Shown here: positions 1-6,953 of the stretch, piece after piece
Position numbering within the stretch: the first letter of the stretch is position 1
Layout: the number at the start of each line of letters is the position of its first letter
Source of the DNA: Anaerolineae bacterium
GTDB taxonomy: Bacteria > Chloroflexota > Anaerolineae > Aggregatilineales > Aggregatilineaceae
Length of the DNA stretch: 64,000 nucleotides
Direction of reading: 5' to 3'
Assembly (NCBI GenBank): GCA_027494015.1
Contig: JAOSJP010000001.1
Coordinates: 62,001-126,000, forward strand
The notes under the pieces: model-generated
What the model was told of the DNA's origin: nothing
What the model saw: only the letters and a program-made list of their open reading frames with translations
The model's database searches: none
Translations under genes and position numbers: made by a program

Positions 1-1
1 C

Positions 2-937
2 CGCGACGACGGGGCCAACGCCCGCTACCTGGCGATGGCGCAGTCCCGTTTGCGCCATGCCCGCCCGCTGACCATCGTCGTGGACGCCGGGAACGGCATG
101 GGCGGTGTCTACGCCGTGCCGCTGCTGGAGTCGCTCGGCCACACCGTGATCCCGCTCTACTGCGAGCCGGACGGGACGTATCCGCATCACCAGCCCGACC
201 CGCAGGACGCGGCTAACCTGCGCGACCTGGTGGCCCTGGTGCGCGCGAGCGGCGCCGACCTGGGCCTGGCCTTCGACGGCGACGCCGACCGCGTGGGCGT
301 GGTGGACGAGACGGGCGCGCCCATCCCCGCCGACCGCATCCTCGTGCTGCTGGCCCGCGATACGTTGGCTCGCCACCCTGGGGCGGCGGTCGTCGCCGAC
401 GTGCTCAGCTCGCAGGTGCTCTTCGACGAGGTGGCGCGCGCCGGGGGCCGCCCCGTGATCTGGATCAGCGGGCACTCGCTGGTCAAGGCCAAGATGGAGG
501 AGGAGGGCGCGCTGCTCGGCGGCGAGATGAGCGGGCACATCTTCCTGGCCGACGGCTATTACGGCTTCGACGACGGGGTGTTCGTCGCCGGGCGGGTCGT
601 GCAGATTCTCACCGCGCAGCCGGAGCCGCTCTCCGCGCTGATGGCGACCGTGCCCACGCTGTGGGCCACGCCGGAGTACCGCCCGCACTGCCCGGACGAG
701 CGCAAGGCGGCGGTCATTGCCGCTGTGCACGCCGCGCTGAGGGATCGCTACCCGATCAACGACGTGGACGGGGTGCGCATCACCTTCGAGCGGGGGTGGG
801 GCCTGCTGCGCGCGTCGAACACCGAGCCGGTGCTCAGCCTGCGCTTCGAGGGCGAGACGGAAGCCGACGCGCTTGCCTACAAGCGCATTGTGGGGGAGGC
901 CCTGCGCGCGGCGTACCCGGAGGTGGGGGAGTTTTGA
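2..937 (+). CDS. phosphomannomutase/phosphoglucomutase, C-terminal part (5' cut by window edge)
   Basis: Alpha-D-phosphohexomutase family enzyme that interconverts hexose 1- and 6-phosphates, supplying precursors for sugar nucleotides. The reading frame is open from base 2, so the N-terminal domain with the catalytic phosphoserine loop lies outside the window. Visible hallmarks in order are the metal-binding loop DGDADRVGVVDE, the sugar-binding loop GGEMSGHI, and the C-terminal phosphate-binding segment RASNTEPVLSLRFE. Domains 2 to 4 therefore look intact. The gene stands just upstream of an envelope-glycan block, which fits a role in sugar supply. Whether it prefers mannose or glucose phosphate cannot be told from this part. 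Confidence 0.9.
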   Translation, partial: RDDGANARYLAMAQSRLRHARPLTIVVDAGNGMGGVYAVPLLESLGHTVIPLYCEPDGTYPHHQPDPQDAANLRDLVALVRASGADLGLAFDGDADRVGVVDETGAPIPADRILVLLARDTLARHPGAAVVADVLSSQVLFDEVARAGGRPVIWISGHSLVKAKMEEEGALLGGEMSGHIFLADGYYGFDDGVFVAGRVVQILTAQPEPLSALMATVPTLWATPEYRPHCPDERKAAVIAAVHAALRDRYPINDVDGVRITFERGWGLLRASNTEPVLSLRFEGETEADALAYKRIVGEALRAAYPEVGEF

Positions 938-1051
938 GCAGGGTGCGCGTTCGCCGTCAATTGAGCAAGGCAGCGTTGACCGATGTGTTCCATCGGCTCT
1001 TGGTCACCATGGTAGGGGTGTAGCGCCGGGCATTTGACTGGGGGCATAGGC

Positions 1052-1422
1052 ATGGATGAGCAAACGATTCAGAAAACGCTGCAGGATCCGGAGTTTCAGC
1101 AGAGGGTTCTTAGCCAGTTTCTAGACCTCTACGTGATTCCGGAGATCGTCAAACGCCAGGAAATGGGCGAACTCGAGAGGCCCGTTGCCCTCAGGGCAGC
1201 CCAAGTTGTCTTTTCCCCTGATGGTCGCAAAGCTGAGGTACGAATCAACTCCGAGGTGCGAGTACTCGCCCGCCCAGTCCTGAGGTCAGGAGTGGCTAGG
1301 ATGTGGGCGATGTTGTGTTCCCGCATGAGATTGAGGGTTTTGAGCAGTTCTGGCTCACCGTCAGGATGATCCTGACGTGGGCACGCGACTCTTTAAATTC
1401 AGATTTGTTATTTTTTGATTGA
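1052..1422 (+). pseudogene. small hypothetical protein, frameshifted remnant
   Basis: I do not recognise the family. The ATG at 1052 opens a plausible soluble protein (MDEQTIQKTLQDPEFQQ..., then IPEIVKRQEMGELERP and VVFSPDGRKAEVRINSEVR). Around 1297-1303 the sensible sequence jumps to another frame, reading VGDVVFPHEIEGFEQFWLT and stopping at TGA 1420. A one-base loss near 1297-1303 explains the jump. The tail runs directly into a compositionally foreign AT-rich stretch, so the original 3' end may have been lost there. It could be a real pseudogene or a gene with a sequencing error. Confidence 0.5.
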
Positions 1423-1713
1423 AAATAAAAATGTTGTAAGTTCTTGAAGGGTGAGTTTATGAATAGAGAATTGGGTTTGTTGATAATCTTTAGTGGGAGA
1501 ATTGGGAAGAGTTGTAGGTCTTTGGGTTGGAAGAAGGTAGGTAAATAAAATATAAGTTGGGAATGTGTGTGAGTTGGGAAGTCTTCAACAGATAACTCAT
1601 GGAATGTGAGGTATCTAAGTGAATGTGTTAGAGGAGGAAGTGAAGATGTTAGTGGTGTAAGGAATGATTGGAATATACATTGATTGTGTTGGGAAAATCA
1701 GTTAATTGAAGGT
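1391..1713. other. AT-rich, cytosine-depleted island
   Basis: In 1391-1710 I count 13 C and 95 G in 320 bases: about 34% GC, with plus-strand GC skew near 0.76. The surrounding genes are far above 60% GC with roughly balanced strands. No convincing ORF, tRNA or hairpin is visible; the text is G/T/A-rich low-complexity sequence. It separates a broken gene from an NTF2-like gene. Origin is unknown. Confidence 0.75.
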
Positions 1714-1765
1714 TAGCATCGCTCTTTGTGACTGCTGTGAAGACAGCAAACACTCATCGCTTCGC

Positions 1766-2155
1766 TCACTTGCCCCCGCCCGCGCCCTTCACATACGAGT
1801 GCTGCTCGCAGAGCAGCCCACCCCTCTCCTGGAACAGGTCAACGCCCCGCAGGTGGCGCTGATTGCCCGCCGCATCCACCCACTCGCAGCGCCAGCGGGC
1901 GATGCCCTGCATCCCGAAGCCGTGAATCTTCTCGATGTCGAGGTGCGCCTGCGGCGATTCGCGGAAGAAGCCCTGCCAGAACCCCGCAATCGCGTCCTTC
2001 CCTGAATACACCGCACCGTCGGGGGGCGGGTCGAAGTGCTCGAAGCGGCAGTCGTCGGTCAGCAGCGCCATCATCGCGGCGACATCGTGCCGGTTGAGCG
2101 CCTCATAGAACGCGAGGACGAGGCGCACCGCTGATTCTATGCGGGCCATCTTCAT
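1766..2155 (-). CDS. NTF2-like / SnoaL-like family protein
   Basis: Small cone-shaped alpha+beta-barrel protein of about 129 residues; the fold serves as enzyme or ligand-binding module in many families. Visible signature: a long first helix (ESAVRLVLAFYEALNRHD), then MMALLTDDCRFEHFDPPPDG, GKDAIAGFWQGFF, and strands ending GVDLFQERGGLLCEQHSYV. The ATG at 2155 is preferred because GAGGAGG lies about 10 bases upstream; a TTG at 2164 and an ATG at 2149 are alternatives. It is transcribed in the same direction as the PP2C gene, with about 40 bases between them. The substrate is unknown. Confidence 0.75.
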   Translation of the reverse strand: MKMARIESAVRLVLAFYEALNRHDVAAMMALLTDDCRFEHFDPPPDGAVYSGKDAIAGFWQGFFRESPQAHLDIEKIHGFGMQGIARWRCEWVDAAGNQRHLRGVDLFQERGGLLCEQHSYVKGAGGGK

Positions 2156-2195
2156 GGCGGGCAAACCTCCTCGGCGGGACGTCGCCGCGCCCGGC

Positions 2196-3248
2196 CTACG
2201 TGAAGCGCAGCAGCACGCCGGTCGCGTCGTCGTGCGTCTTCAGGCGCGGGTAGCGCTCGTGGTCGGGGTCGGCGGCTTCGGTGGCGCGCAGCCGCTTCAG
2301 GTAGCCACGCAGCCCGCTCTCGGCGATCTGCCCGGCCATCGAGCCTAGCCGCTCTTTGCGCAGCGCGGCGACGCGCTCGCCTTCCTCGCCGAAGACCTCT
2401 TCGGCGCTGGCCGGCCACAGCAGCCCGTCGGTCAGCACGCAGGCGAAGAGCGCGCCCGCCAGGTCCACCGTCCCCGTCTGCACGAAGTAGCGCAGCTCCG
2501 GCAGCCCGTCGAGCACGCCGATCCCCTGCCTGCGCTGGGGCAGGCCGTGCTCGTCCACGTAATTGTGGTAGAGCGCGCTGTGCAGGACGTGGCGGCGCAC
2601 CTCAGCGAGATGGGTTAGCTCGCGCAAGGGCAGGCCGGGGAAGTCGTCGCGCAGCAGGGCGGCGGTGCGCAGCAGGGCGCTGTCTGCTGCCGCGCCGCCC
2701 GCAGTGGGCACGCTGAAGCGCCCGTCGGCGTAGGCGACGAGCAGCAACGTGTCGCCGGCGTGGGCGTAGCGCAGCGCGTGGGCGCGCGGGTCGTACTCGA
2801 TCAGCGTCAGCACGGCGGCGGGCAGGCCCAGGCGCACCAGGCGCGGGTCGTGGGCCAGCCGCTCGTAGGTGTCGGGCGGCAGCCTGAGCGCCTCCAGCGT
2901 CAGCGCGCCGAAGAGGGCGATCAGCGCGCGGCCCAGGTCGGCGTTGGCCTCCAGCAGCAGCGTGCGCAGCGCGGGCGGGCGGCCCGTCCCGATCTGGCGG
3001 GCCAGCGAGTCGCGGACGAAGCGGGCAGCGAAGGCGGCGGGGGTTAGCGGCTCGCTCTGGCGGTCGAGGTGGGCCTGCAGCGCGGGCGGTGTCAGGCGCG
3101 TGGTTGCCCCGTCAATGGCGGCGGCGACGATCTGCTCGCCGAGCGGCCCGGCTCCCAGGGCGAGCCAGGCGTCCTCATTGAGGCGATCGGGCGGGGCGTG
3201 GCAGACGATCTCCAACGCGGGCGGGTGATGGTCGTGCGCGGCGGGCAT
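2196..3248 (-). CDS. PP2C-family serine/threonine phosphatase-like protein
   Basis: About 350 residues. Metal-coordinating acidic motifs of the PPM/PP2C fold are visible in order: NEDA near residue 24, AAAIDGATT near 43-50, VLTDGLLWP in the second half, and HDDATGVLLRF at the C-terminus (compare the family DDxTxxxV end). This suggests a cytoplasmic Mn/Mg-dependent phosphatase. No transmembrane segment is seen. The ATG at 3248 is chosen because AAGGAG stands six bases upstream; the longer frame to 3347 would run into the tRNA gene and is rejected. The NTF2-like gene follows. The sequence is divergent between motifs, so the substrate cannot be named. Confidence 0.75.
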   Translation of the reverse strand: MPAAHDHHPPALEIVCHAPPDRLNEDAWLALGAGPLGEQIVAAAIDGATTRLTPPALQAHLDRQSEPLTPAAFAARFVRDSLARQIGTGRPPALRTLLLEANADLGRALIALFGALTLEALRLPPDTYERLAHDPRLVRLGLPAAVLTLIEYDPRAHALRYAHAGDTLLLVAYADGRFSVPTAGGAAADSALLRTAALLRDDFPGLPLRELTHLAEVRRHVLHSALYHNYVDEHGLPQRRQGIGVLDGLPELRYFVQTGTVDLAGALFACVLTDGLLWPASAEEVFGEEGERVAALRKERLGSMAGQIAESGLRGYLKRLRATEAADPDHERYPRLKTHDDATGVLLRFT

Positions 3249-3282
3249 CGCGTGCTCCTTGCGGGCGCAGGCAGCGCGAATG

Positions 3283-3309
3283 AAAAAGGCACTCCGCTCT
3301 GGGAATGCC
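3283..3309 (-). terminator. intrinsic terminator of tRNA-Gly
   Basis: On the minus strand GGCATTCC pairs with GGAGTGCC (one G-U) around a six-base loop and is followed by TTTTTC. It lies directly after the tRNA 3' end, so it should end the tRNA transcript before the PP2C gene. Confidence 0.7.
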
Positions 3310-3314
3310 TCGGT

Positions 3315-3389
3315 TGGAGCGGGTAACGGGATTCGAACCCGTGACATTCAGCTTGGGAAGCTGACGTTCTACCACTGAACTATACCCGC
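3315..3389 (-). tRNA. tRNA-Gly (anticodon CCC)
   Basis: Full cloverleaf on the minus strand. The acceptor arm GCGGGTA pairs with TACCCGC, the D-arm contains AGTTCAGTGGTAGAAC, and the anticodon stem TCAGC/GCTGA encloses loop TTCCCAA, giving CCC. The T-arm shows GGGTTCGAATCCC, and the discriminator T is followed by an encoded CCA (3315-3317). It has its own promoter upstream and a terminator downstream. Confidence 0.97.
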
Positions 3390-3402
3390 ACCTCTGCCCG
3401 GT

Positions 3403-3432
3403 ATTATACGGGGCGGGAGGCGGCGCTGTCAA
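3403..3432 (-). promoter_or_regulatory. sigma70-type promoter of tRNA-Gly
   Basis: On the minus strand a perfect TTGACA (3427-3432) and perfect TATAAT (3403-3408) are 18 bases apart. The predicted start is about seven bases before the tRNA 5' end. Confidence 0.85.
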
Positions 3433-3453
3433 GTTTTGCGCGGGGGAAGGGTG

Positions 3454-3539
3454 GGATTGCGGATTGCGGATTGCGGATTGCGGTTGCGGTTGGAAAATGT
3501 GGGAGGGCGGGATTGGAATTGCGAATTGCGAATTGCGGA
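3454..3539 (+). repeat. heptanucleotide tandem repeats (GGATTGC and GAATTGC)
   Basis: Four perfect GGATTGC units fill 3454-3481. After a short gap, GAATTGC-type units lie at about 3519-3539. They sit between the tRNA promoter and the dispersed element at 3564. Confidence 0.8.
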
Positions 3540-3563
3540 TTGGAAAAACCTCTTTCCACGCGC

Positions 3564-3692
3564 GGTAGGGGCGCTGCTCTGCTGCGCCCTGGTTCACCTC
3601 ACCCCCGCTCGGCGCTGGCGCGCCTCGCCTCCCCCTCTCCGTTGACGGAGAGGGGGAAGAGCCGAGCGCCGCGAGGCCAGGGGGTGAGGTAA
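3564..3692 (+). repeat. dispersed TIR-element copy, right part without termini
   Basis: Carries the shared internal text of the family: GGGGCGCTGCTCTGCTGCG, CCCCGCTCGGCGCTGGCG, and the hairpin CCCCCTCTCCGT / ACGGAGAGGGGG, ending GGGGGTGAGGT. The terminal inverted repeats seen at 31554 and 56229 are missing. The rest of 3390-3843 holds heptamer repeats, this copy and the promoter of the next gene; I see no other gene. Confidence 0.7.
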
Positions 3693-3760
3693 AGCATGTG
3701 AGCACTCTCGCTAAGGAAAGCGCGGGGTGGGCGTGTATGGGATGTGTGGTCGCGGCGGGG

Positions 3761-3791
3761 TTGGTGTGCAGGGTAGGTCAGCCGCTATAAT
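3761..3791 (+). promoter_or_regulatory. possible promoter of the glycan block
   Basis: A perfect TATAAT at 3786-3791 lies 53 bases before the ATG at 3844. The best -35 (TTGGTG at 3761) is 19 bases away and weak. Confidence 0.4.
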
Positions 3792-3843
3792 GAGCGATTG
3801 TGTGGTTGGCCGGTAGCTGGCCCCTAAGAGCAAACAAACGCGG

Positions 3844-4902
3844 ATGAAGAAGCGGTGGCCGAGCCTGCTGCTCGGCGTGGCGGTGAGCGTGGTCGCGCTG
3901 GTGTACCTGTTCCAGCGCGACCTCAGCGGCGTGCAGAGCGAGCTACGCGGCGCCGATTACGCCTGGGTGGTGCCCTGCCTGCTGCTGTCCTATGTCGGGC
4001 TGTGGCTGCGCAGCCTGCGCTGGCGCGTCCTGCTCGGCAAGCGCATCGCCCCGGCGCACAGCTTCCACATCCTCAACGTCAGCTATTTCGTCAACGGCGT
4101 GCTGCCGCTGCGCGTGGGGGAATTGGTGCGCGCGGCGCTGGCCGCCCGGCTCGACCCGCCGCTGCCGGTCTTCACCTCGCTGAGCACGATCGTGGTGGAG
4201 CGGCTGCTGGACACGCTGGCCGTCTTCGCCCTGATCGGCGTGGTGCTGGCGATGCTGCCCGTCGGGTTGGAGATTGGCTTCGTGGGCATGGCCCTGGGCG
4301 TCGGCGCGGTGATCGGCGTGATCGTGCTGGCCGCCTTCGCAGCGCGGCCCGCCTGGGCCTACGCGCTGCTGGACGGGCTGGCGCGCGCCATTCCGCCGCT
4401 GCGCCGGCCCGCGCTGGCGGACTGGCTTAGCAGTGCGCTGGAGGGCATCCGCCCGCTGGCCTCGCCGCGCACGATGCTGCTGGTCGTCGGCTGGACGGCG
4501 GTTGCGTGGGCGGTCTCGGTGCTGACCGGTTATTCGCTGCTGTTCGCCATCTTCGACGAGCCGACGTGGAGCGCCGCCATCGCCATGATCGCGCTGGCCT
4601 CCTTCGCCATCGCCGTGCCCGCCGTGCCCGGCAACCTGGGGCCGTTCGAGGCGGCGATTGTCTTCGCCCTGGCCAGCACGAGCCTGGTGGACAGGCCGAC
4701 TGCTGCGCCGGCGGTGGCCTTTGCTCTGCTGCTGCACGCGGTCAACCTGCTGACCTACATCTCCGCCGGACTGATCGGCCTGTGGGTGGAGGGGGTGAGC
4801 CTGGGCGAGGTGACCGCGGCAGCGCAGGGGTTGCGCCTGCGCGGGCAGGGCGCGGCGTCCGCCAAGACGGAGACCAGCACAGGGACGAACGTGAGCGCAT
4901 GA
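3844..4902 (+). CDS. UPF0104 / LPG-synthase-TM-like (flippase-like) membrane protein
   Basis: About 352 residues, with some eight hydrophobic segments beginning right after MKKRWPSLL. The pattern SLRWRVLLG..., FHILNVSYFVNGVLPLRVGELVRA, and a later VPGNLGPFEAAIVFAL is typical of the lysylphosphatidylglycerol synthase transmembrane / YbhN family. Archaeal AglD-type and other members act near lipid-linked sugars, but most have no proven activity. Its stop overlaps the ATG of the next gene (ATGA), implying translational coupling with the GT4 glycosyltransferase. That context favours a part in lipid-linked glycan handling. Confidence 0.85.
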   Translation: MKKRWPSLLLGVAVSVVALVYLFQRDLSGVQSELRGADYAWVVPCLLLSYVGLWLRSLRWRVLLGKRIAPAHSFHILNVSYFVNGVLPLRVGELVRAALAARLDPPLPVFTSLSTIVVERLLDTLAVFALIGVVLAMLPVGLEIGFVGMALGVGAVIGVIVLAAFAARPAWAYALLDGLARAIPPLRRPALADWLSSALEGIRPLASPRTMLLVVGWTAVAWAVSVLTGYSLLFAIFDEPTWSAAIAMIALASFAIAVPAVPGNLGPFEAAIVFALASTSLVDRPTAAPAVAFALLLHAVNLLTYISAGLIGLWVEGVSLGEVTAAAQGLRLRGQGAASAKTETSTGTNVSA

Positions 4903-6092
4903 TCGAGCAGCCGGATTCCCCTGAGACGAACGACCGCCCGCTGCGCGTGCTGGCGGCGCTGCAATACTACCTGCCGCACCGTACCGGCGTGCCGATCCAC
5001 GTGCAGCGCGTGGCCGAGGCGCTGGTGCAGCGCGGGCACCAGGTGACGATCCTGGCGGCGCGCCACTCGATTGAGCTGCCGCGCGACGAGACGATCAACG
5101 GTGTGCGCCTCGTGCGGCTGTGGGCGCCGCTGCGCGTCAGCCGGGGGATGGTCATGCCCGCCTATCCCTGGGCGGCCTGGGGGCTGATCCGCGTGCACGA
5201 TGTGGTCTGGCTGCACACGCCCATGCTCGAAACGTCGCTGATGGCCTTGCTGACGCGGGCGGCGGGCAAGCAGCTTATCGCCACCCATCACGGCGACCTG
5301 GTCCTGCCGCCGGGGTTGTTCAACCGCTTCGTGCGCTGGTTCACCTTCGCCAATTACCGCTTCATGGCCAACCGCGCGGCGCGGCTGATCGCCTACAGCC
5401 ACGACTACGCCGATCACAGCTACTACCTCAAGCCGTTCCGCGACCGCGTGTCGGTGATCTACCCGCCGATTGAAGTGCCCGACCCCGACCCGGAGCGCGT
5501 GGCCGAGCTACGCGAGCGCTGGGGGGCCGACGGCGGGCCGATCATCGGCTTTGCCGGGCGCTTTGTCCAGGAGAAGCGGCCCGATCTGCTGATCCGCGCC
5601 CTGGAGGTGATCAACCGCAGCTTCCCGCGGGCGCGGGTGGTCTTCGCCGGAGAATACGACATCCGCTATGAGGACACGTGGGAGCGCAACCAGGCGCTCG
5701 TCCAGCGCTACCGCGACCAGCTTATCTTCCTGGGCCAGCTCAGCAGTATGCAGGCGATGGCCAATTTCTACGCCGCCTGCGACGTGCTGGTGCTGCCCAG
5801 TGACACGGAATGCTTCGCCCTGGTGCAGGTGGAGGCGATGCTGTGCGGCACGCCGGTGGTGATGACCGACACGCCGGGCGGGCGCGTGCCGGTCACGGTG
5901 ACGGGGATGGGCGCGACCGTCCCGCGCGGCGACTGGGAGGCCATCGGCAGGGCGGTAGTGGACATCTTGCAGCAGCCGGAGCGCTACGCCAGGCCGCGCG
6001 CCGGGATCGAGCGGGCGTTTAGCCTGGGCGAGACGGTGCGGCGCTACGAGAAGCACCTGCGCCGCGCGGCCCGCATTCCGGGGTGGAAATGA
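4899..6092 (+). CDS. GT4-type glycosyltransferase (group 1)
   Basis: Retaining GT-B glycosyltransferase of 397 residues. The N-terminal acceptor-side domain starts LRVLAALQYYLPHRTGVPIHVQRVAEAL. The linker to the donor domain reads IIGFAGRFVQEKRPDLLIRAL. The donor domain ends in the E-x7-E-like segment ECFALVQVEAMLCGTPVVMT followed by TPGG, which binds the nucleotide sugar. No transmembrane segment, so it should act on the cytoplasmic membrane face. It starts inside the stop of the flippase-like gene and ends seven bases before the methyltransferase, so the three appear to form an operon. Donor and acceptor sugars are unknown. Confidence 0.92.
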   Translation: MIEQPDSPETNDRPLRVLAALQYYLPHRTGVPIHVQRVAEALVQRGHQVTILAARHSIELPRDETINGVRLVRLWAPLRVSRGMVMPAYPWAAWGLIRVHDVVWLHTPMLETSLMALLTRAAGKQLIATHHGDLVLPPGLFNRFVRWFTFANYRFMANRAARLIAYSHDYADHSYYLKPFRDRVSVIYPPIEVPDPDPERVAELRERWGADGGPIIGFAGRFVQEKRPDLLIRALEVINRSFPRARVVFAGEYDIRYEDTWERNQALVQRYRDQLIFLGQLSSMQAMANFYAACDVLVLPSDTECFALVQVEAMLCGTPVVMTDTPGGRVPVTVTGMGATVPRGDWEAIGRAVVDILQQPERYARPRAGIERAFSLGETVRRYEKHLRRAARIPGWK

Positions 6093-6098
6093 CAGCCA

Positions 6099-6953
6099 AT
6101 GGCCGTTGATCCCGATCTCATCGCTCGCATGACGCGCAACGAGGCCGACATGGCCTTCAAGAAGCGGGTGCAGACGATCTTCGAGTGGGTGCCGCTGCCC
6201 GACGAAGCGCGCATCCTCGACTGCGCCTGCGGGCGCGGCTTCTACCTGAACATGATCCGCTACGTCAGCCGGTGCGCGCTGGTGGGGCTGGAGCTGGACG
6301 ACGAGATCATCCGCAAGGCGCAGCGCAATGTGGGACACCTGCCGCGAGTCACCCTGACGCGGGGGAACATCTACACCCTGCCGTTCCCGGACGGCTACTT
6401 CGACGGGGTGATCCTCTCTGAGATTCTAGAGCATATTGACGACGACGTGGCCGGGCTGCGCGAGGTCTGGCGCGTGCTGAGGCCGGGCGGCGTGGTGGCG
6501 ATCACCGTGCCGCACGCCAATTACCCGTTCCTGTGGGACCCGATCAACTGGACGCTGGAGCGCACGGTGAAGCGCCCCATCCGGCGCGGGCCGCTGGCGG
6601 GCATCTGGGCCAACCACGTGCGGCTGTACCGGCGCGAGGGGCTGCGCGCGGCGGTGGAGGCGGCGGGCTTCGTGGTGGAGGCGGAGCGATCTTTCACTCA
6701 CACCAGCTTCCCCTTCATCCACAACCTGGTCTACGGGCTGGGCAAGCCGCTGCTGGAGTCCGGCTTGCTGCCGGAGCGCATGGCGACCGCCGCCGACCGC
6801 ACCACGTTCGACCAAAACCGGGGCAGCCTGCTCAACCCGGTCAACCTGGGGGTGGCCGTGCTCAACCTGTTCGACCGGCCCAACAAGCTGGACGAGCCGC
6901 CGGGTCGCAGCACCGTCAACCTGGCGATCAAGGGGCGCAAGGCGGCGTCGTGA
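6099..6953 (+). CDS. class I SAM-dependent methyltransferase
   Basis: 284 residues. Motif I reads ILDCACGRGFYL (residues 39-50), a DxxxGxG variant with Cys-Ala in place of the usual Gly-Cys. An acidic residue follows at LVGLELDDE, then GNIYTLPFPDGYFDGVILSEILEHIDD and VLRPGGVVAITVPH, all standard for the methyltransferase-11 type. The C-terminal 120 residues are unlike simple methyltransferases and may carry the acceptor site. It lies between a GT4 glycosyltransferase and a large membrane protein, so a glycan or lipid acceptor is the natural guess. Confidence 0.88.
   Translation: MAVDPDLIARMTRNEADMAFKKRVQTIFEWVPLPDEARILDCACGRGFYLNMIRYVSRCALVGLELDDEIIRKAQRNVGHLPRVTLTRGNIYTLPFPDGYFDGVILSEILEHIDDDVAGLREVWRVLRPGGVVAITVPHANYPFLWDPINWTLERTVKRPIRRGPLAGIWANHVRLYRREGLRAAVEAAGFVVEAERSFTHTSFPFIHNLVYGLGKPLLESGLLPERMATAADRTTFDQNRGSLLNPVNLGVAVLNLFDRPNKLDEPPGRSTVNLAIKGRKAAS

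Noticed and set aside
661..1023. ORF of 120 codons overlapping the phosphohexomutase end
   Set aside because: Out-of-frame shadow of the real gene for most of its length; the remaining tail to 1023 has no family sequence.
1391..1713. Small RNA or tRNA gene in the AT-rich island
   Set aside because: No cloverleaf, stable hairpin, promoter pair or terminator was found.
3249..3347. Upstream extension of the PP2C gene
   Set aside because: It would overlap the tRNA-Gly gene and terminator; the internal ATG at 3248 has a strong AAGGAG.
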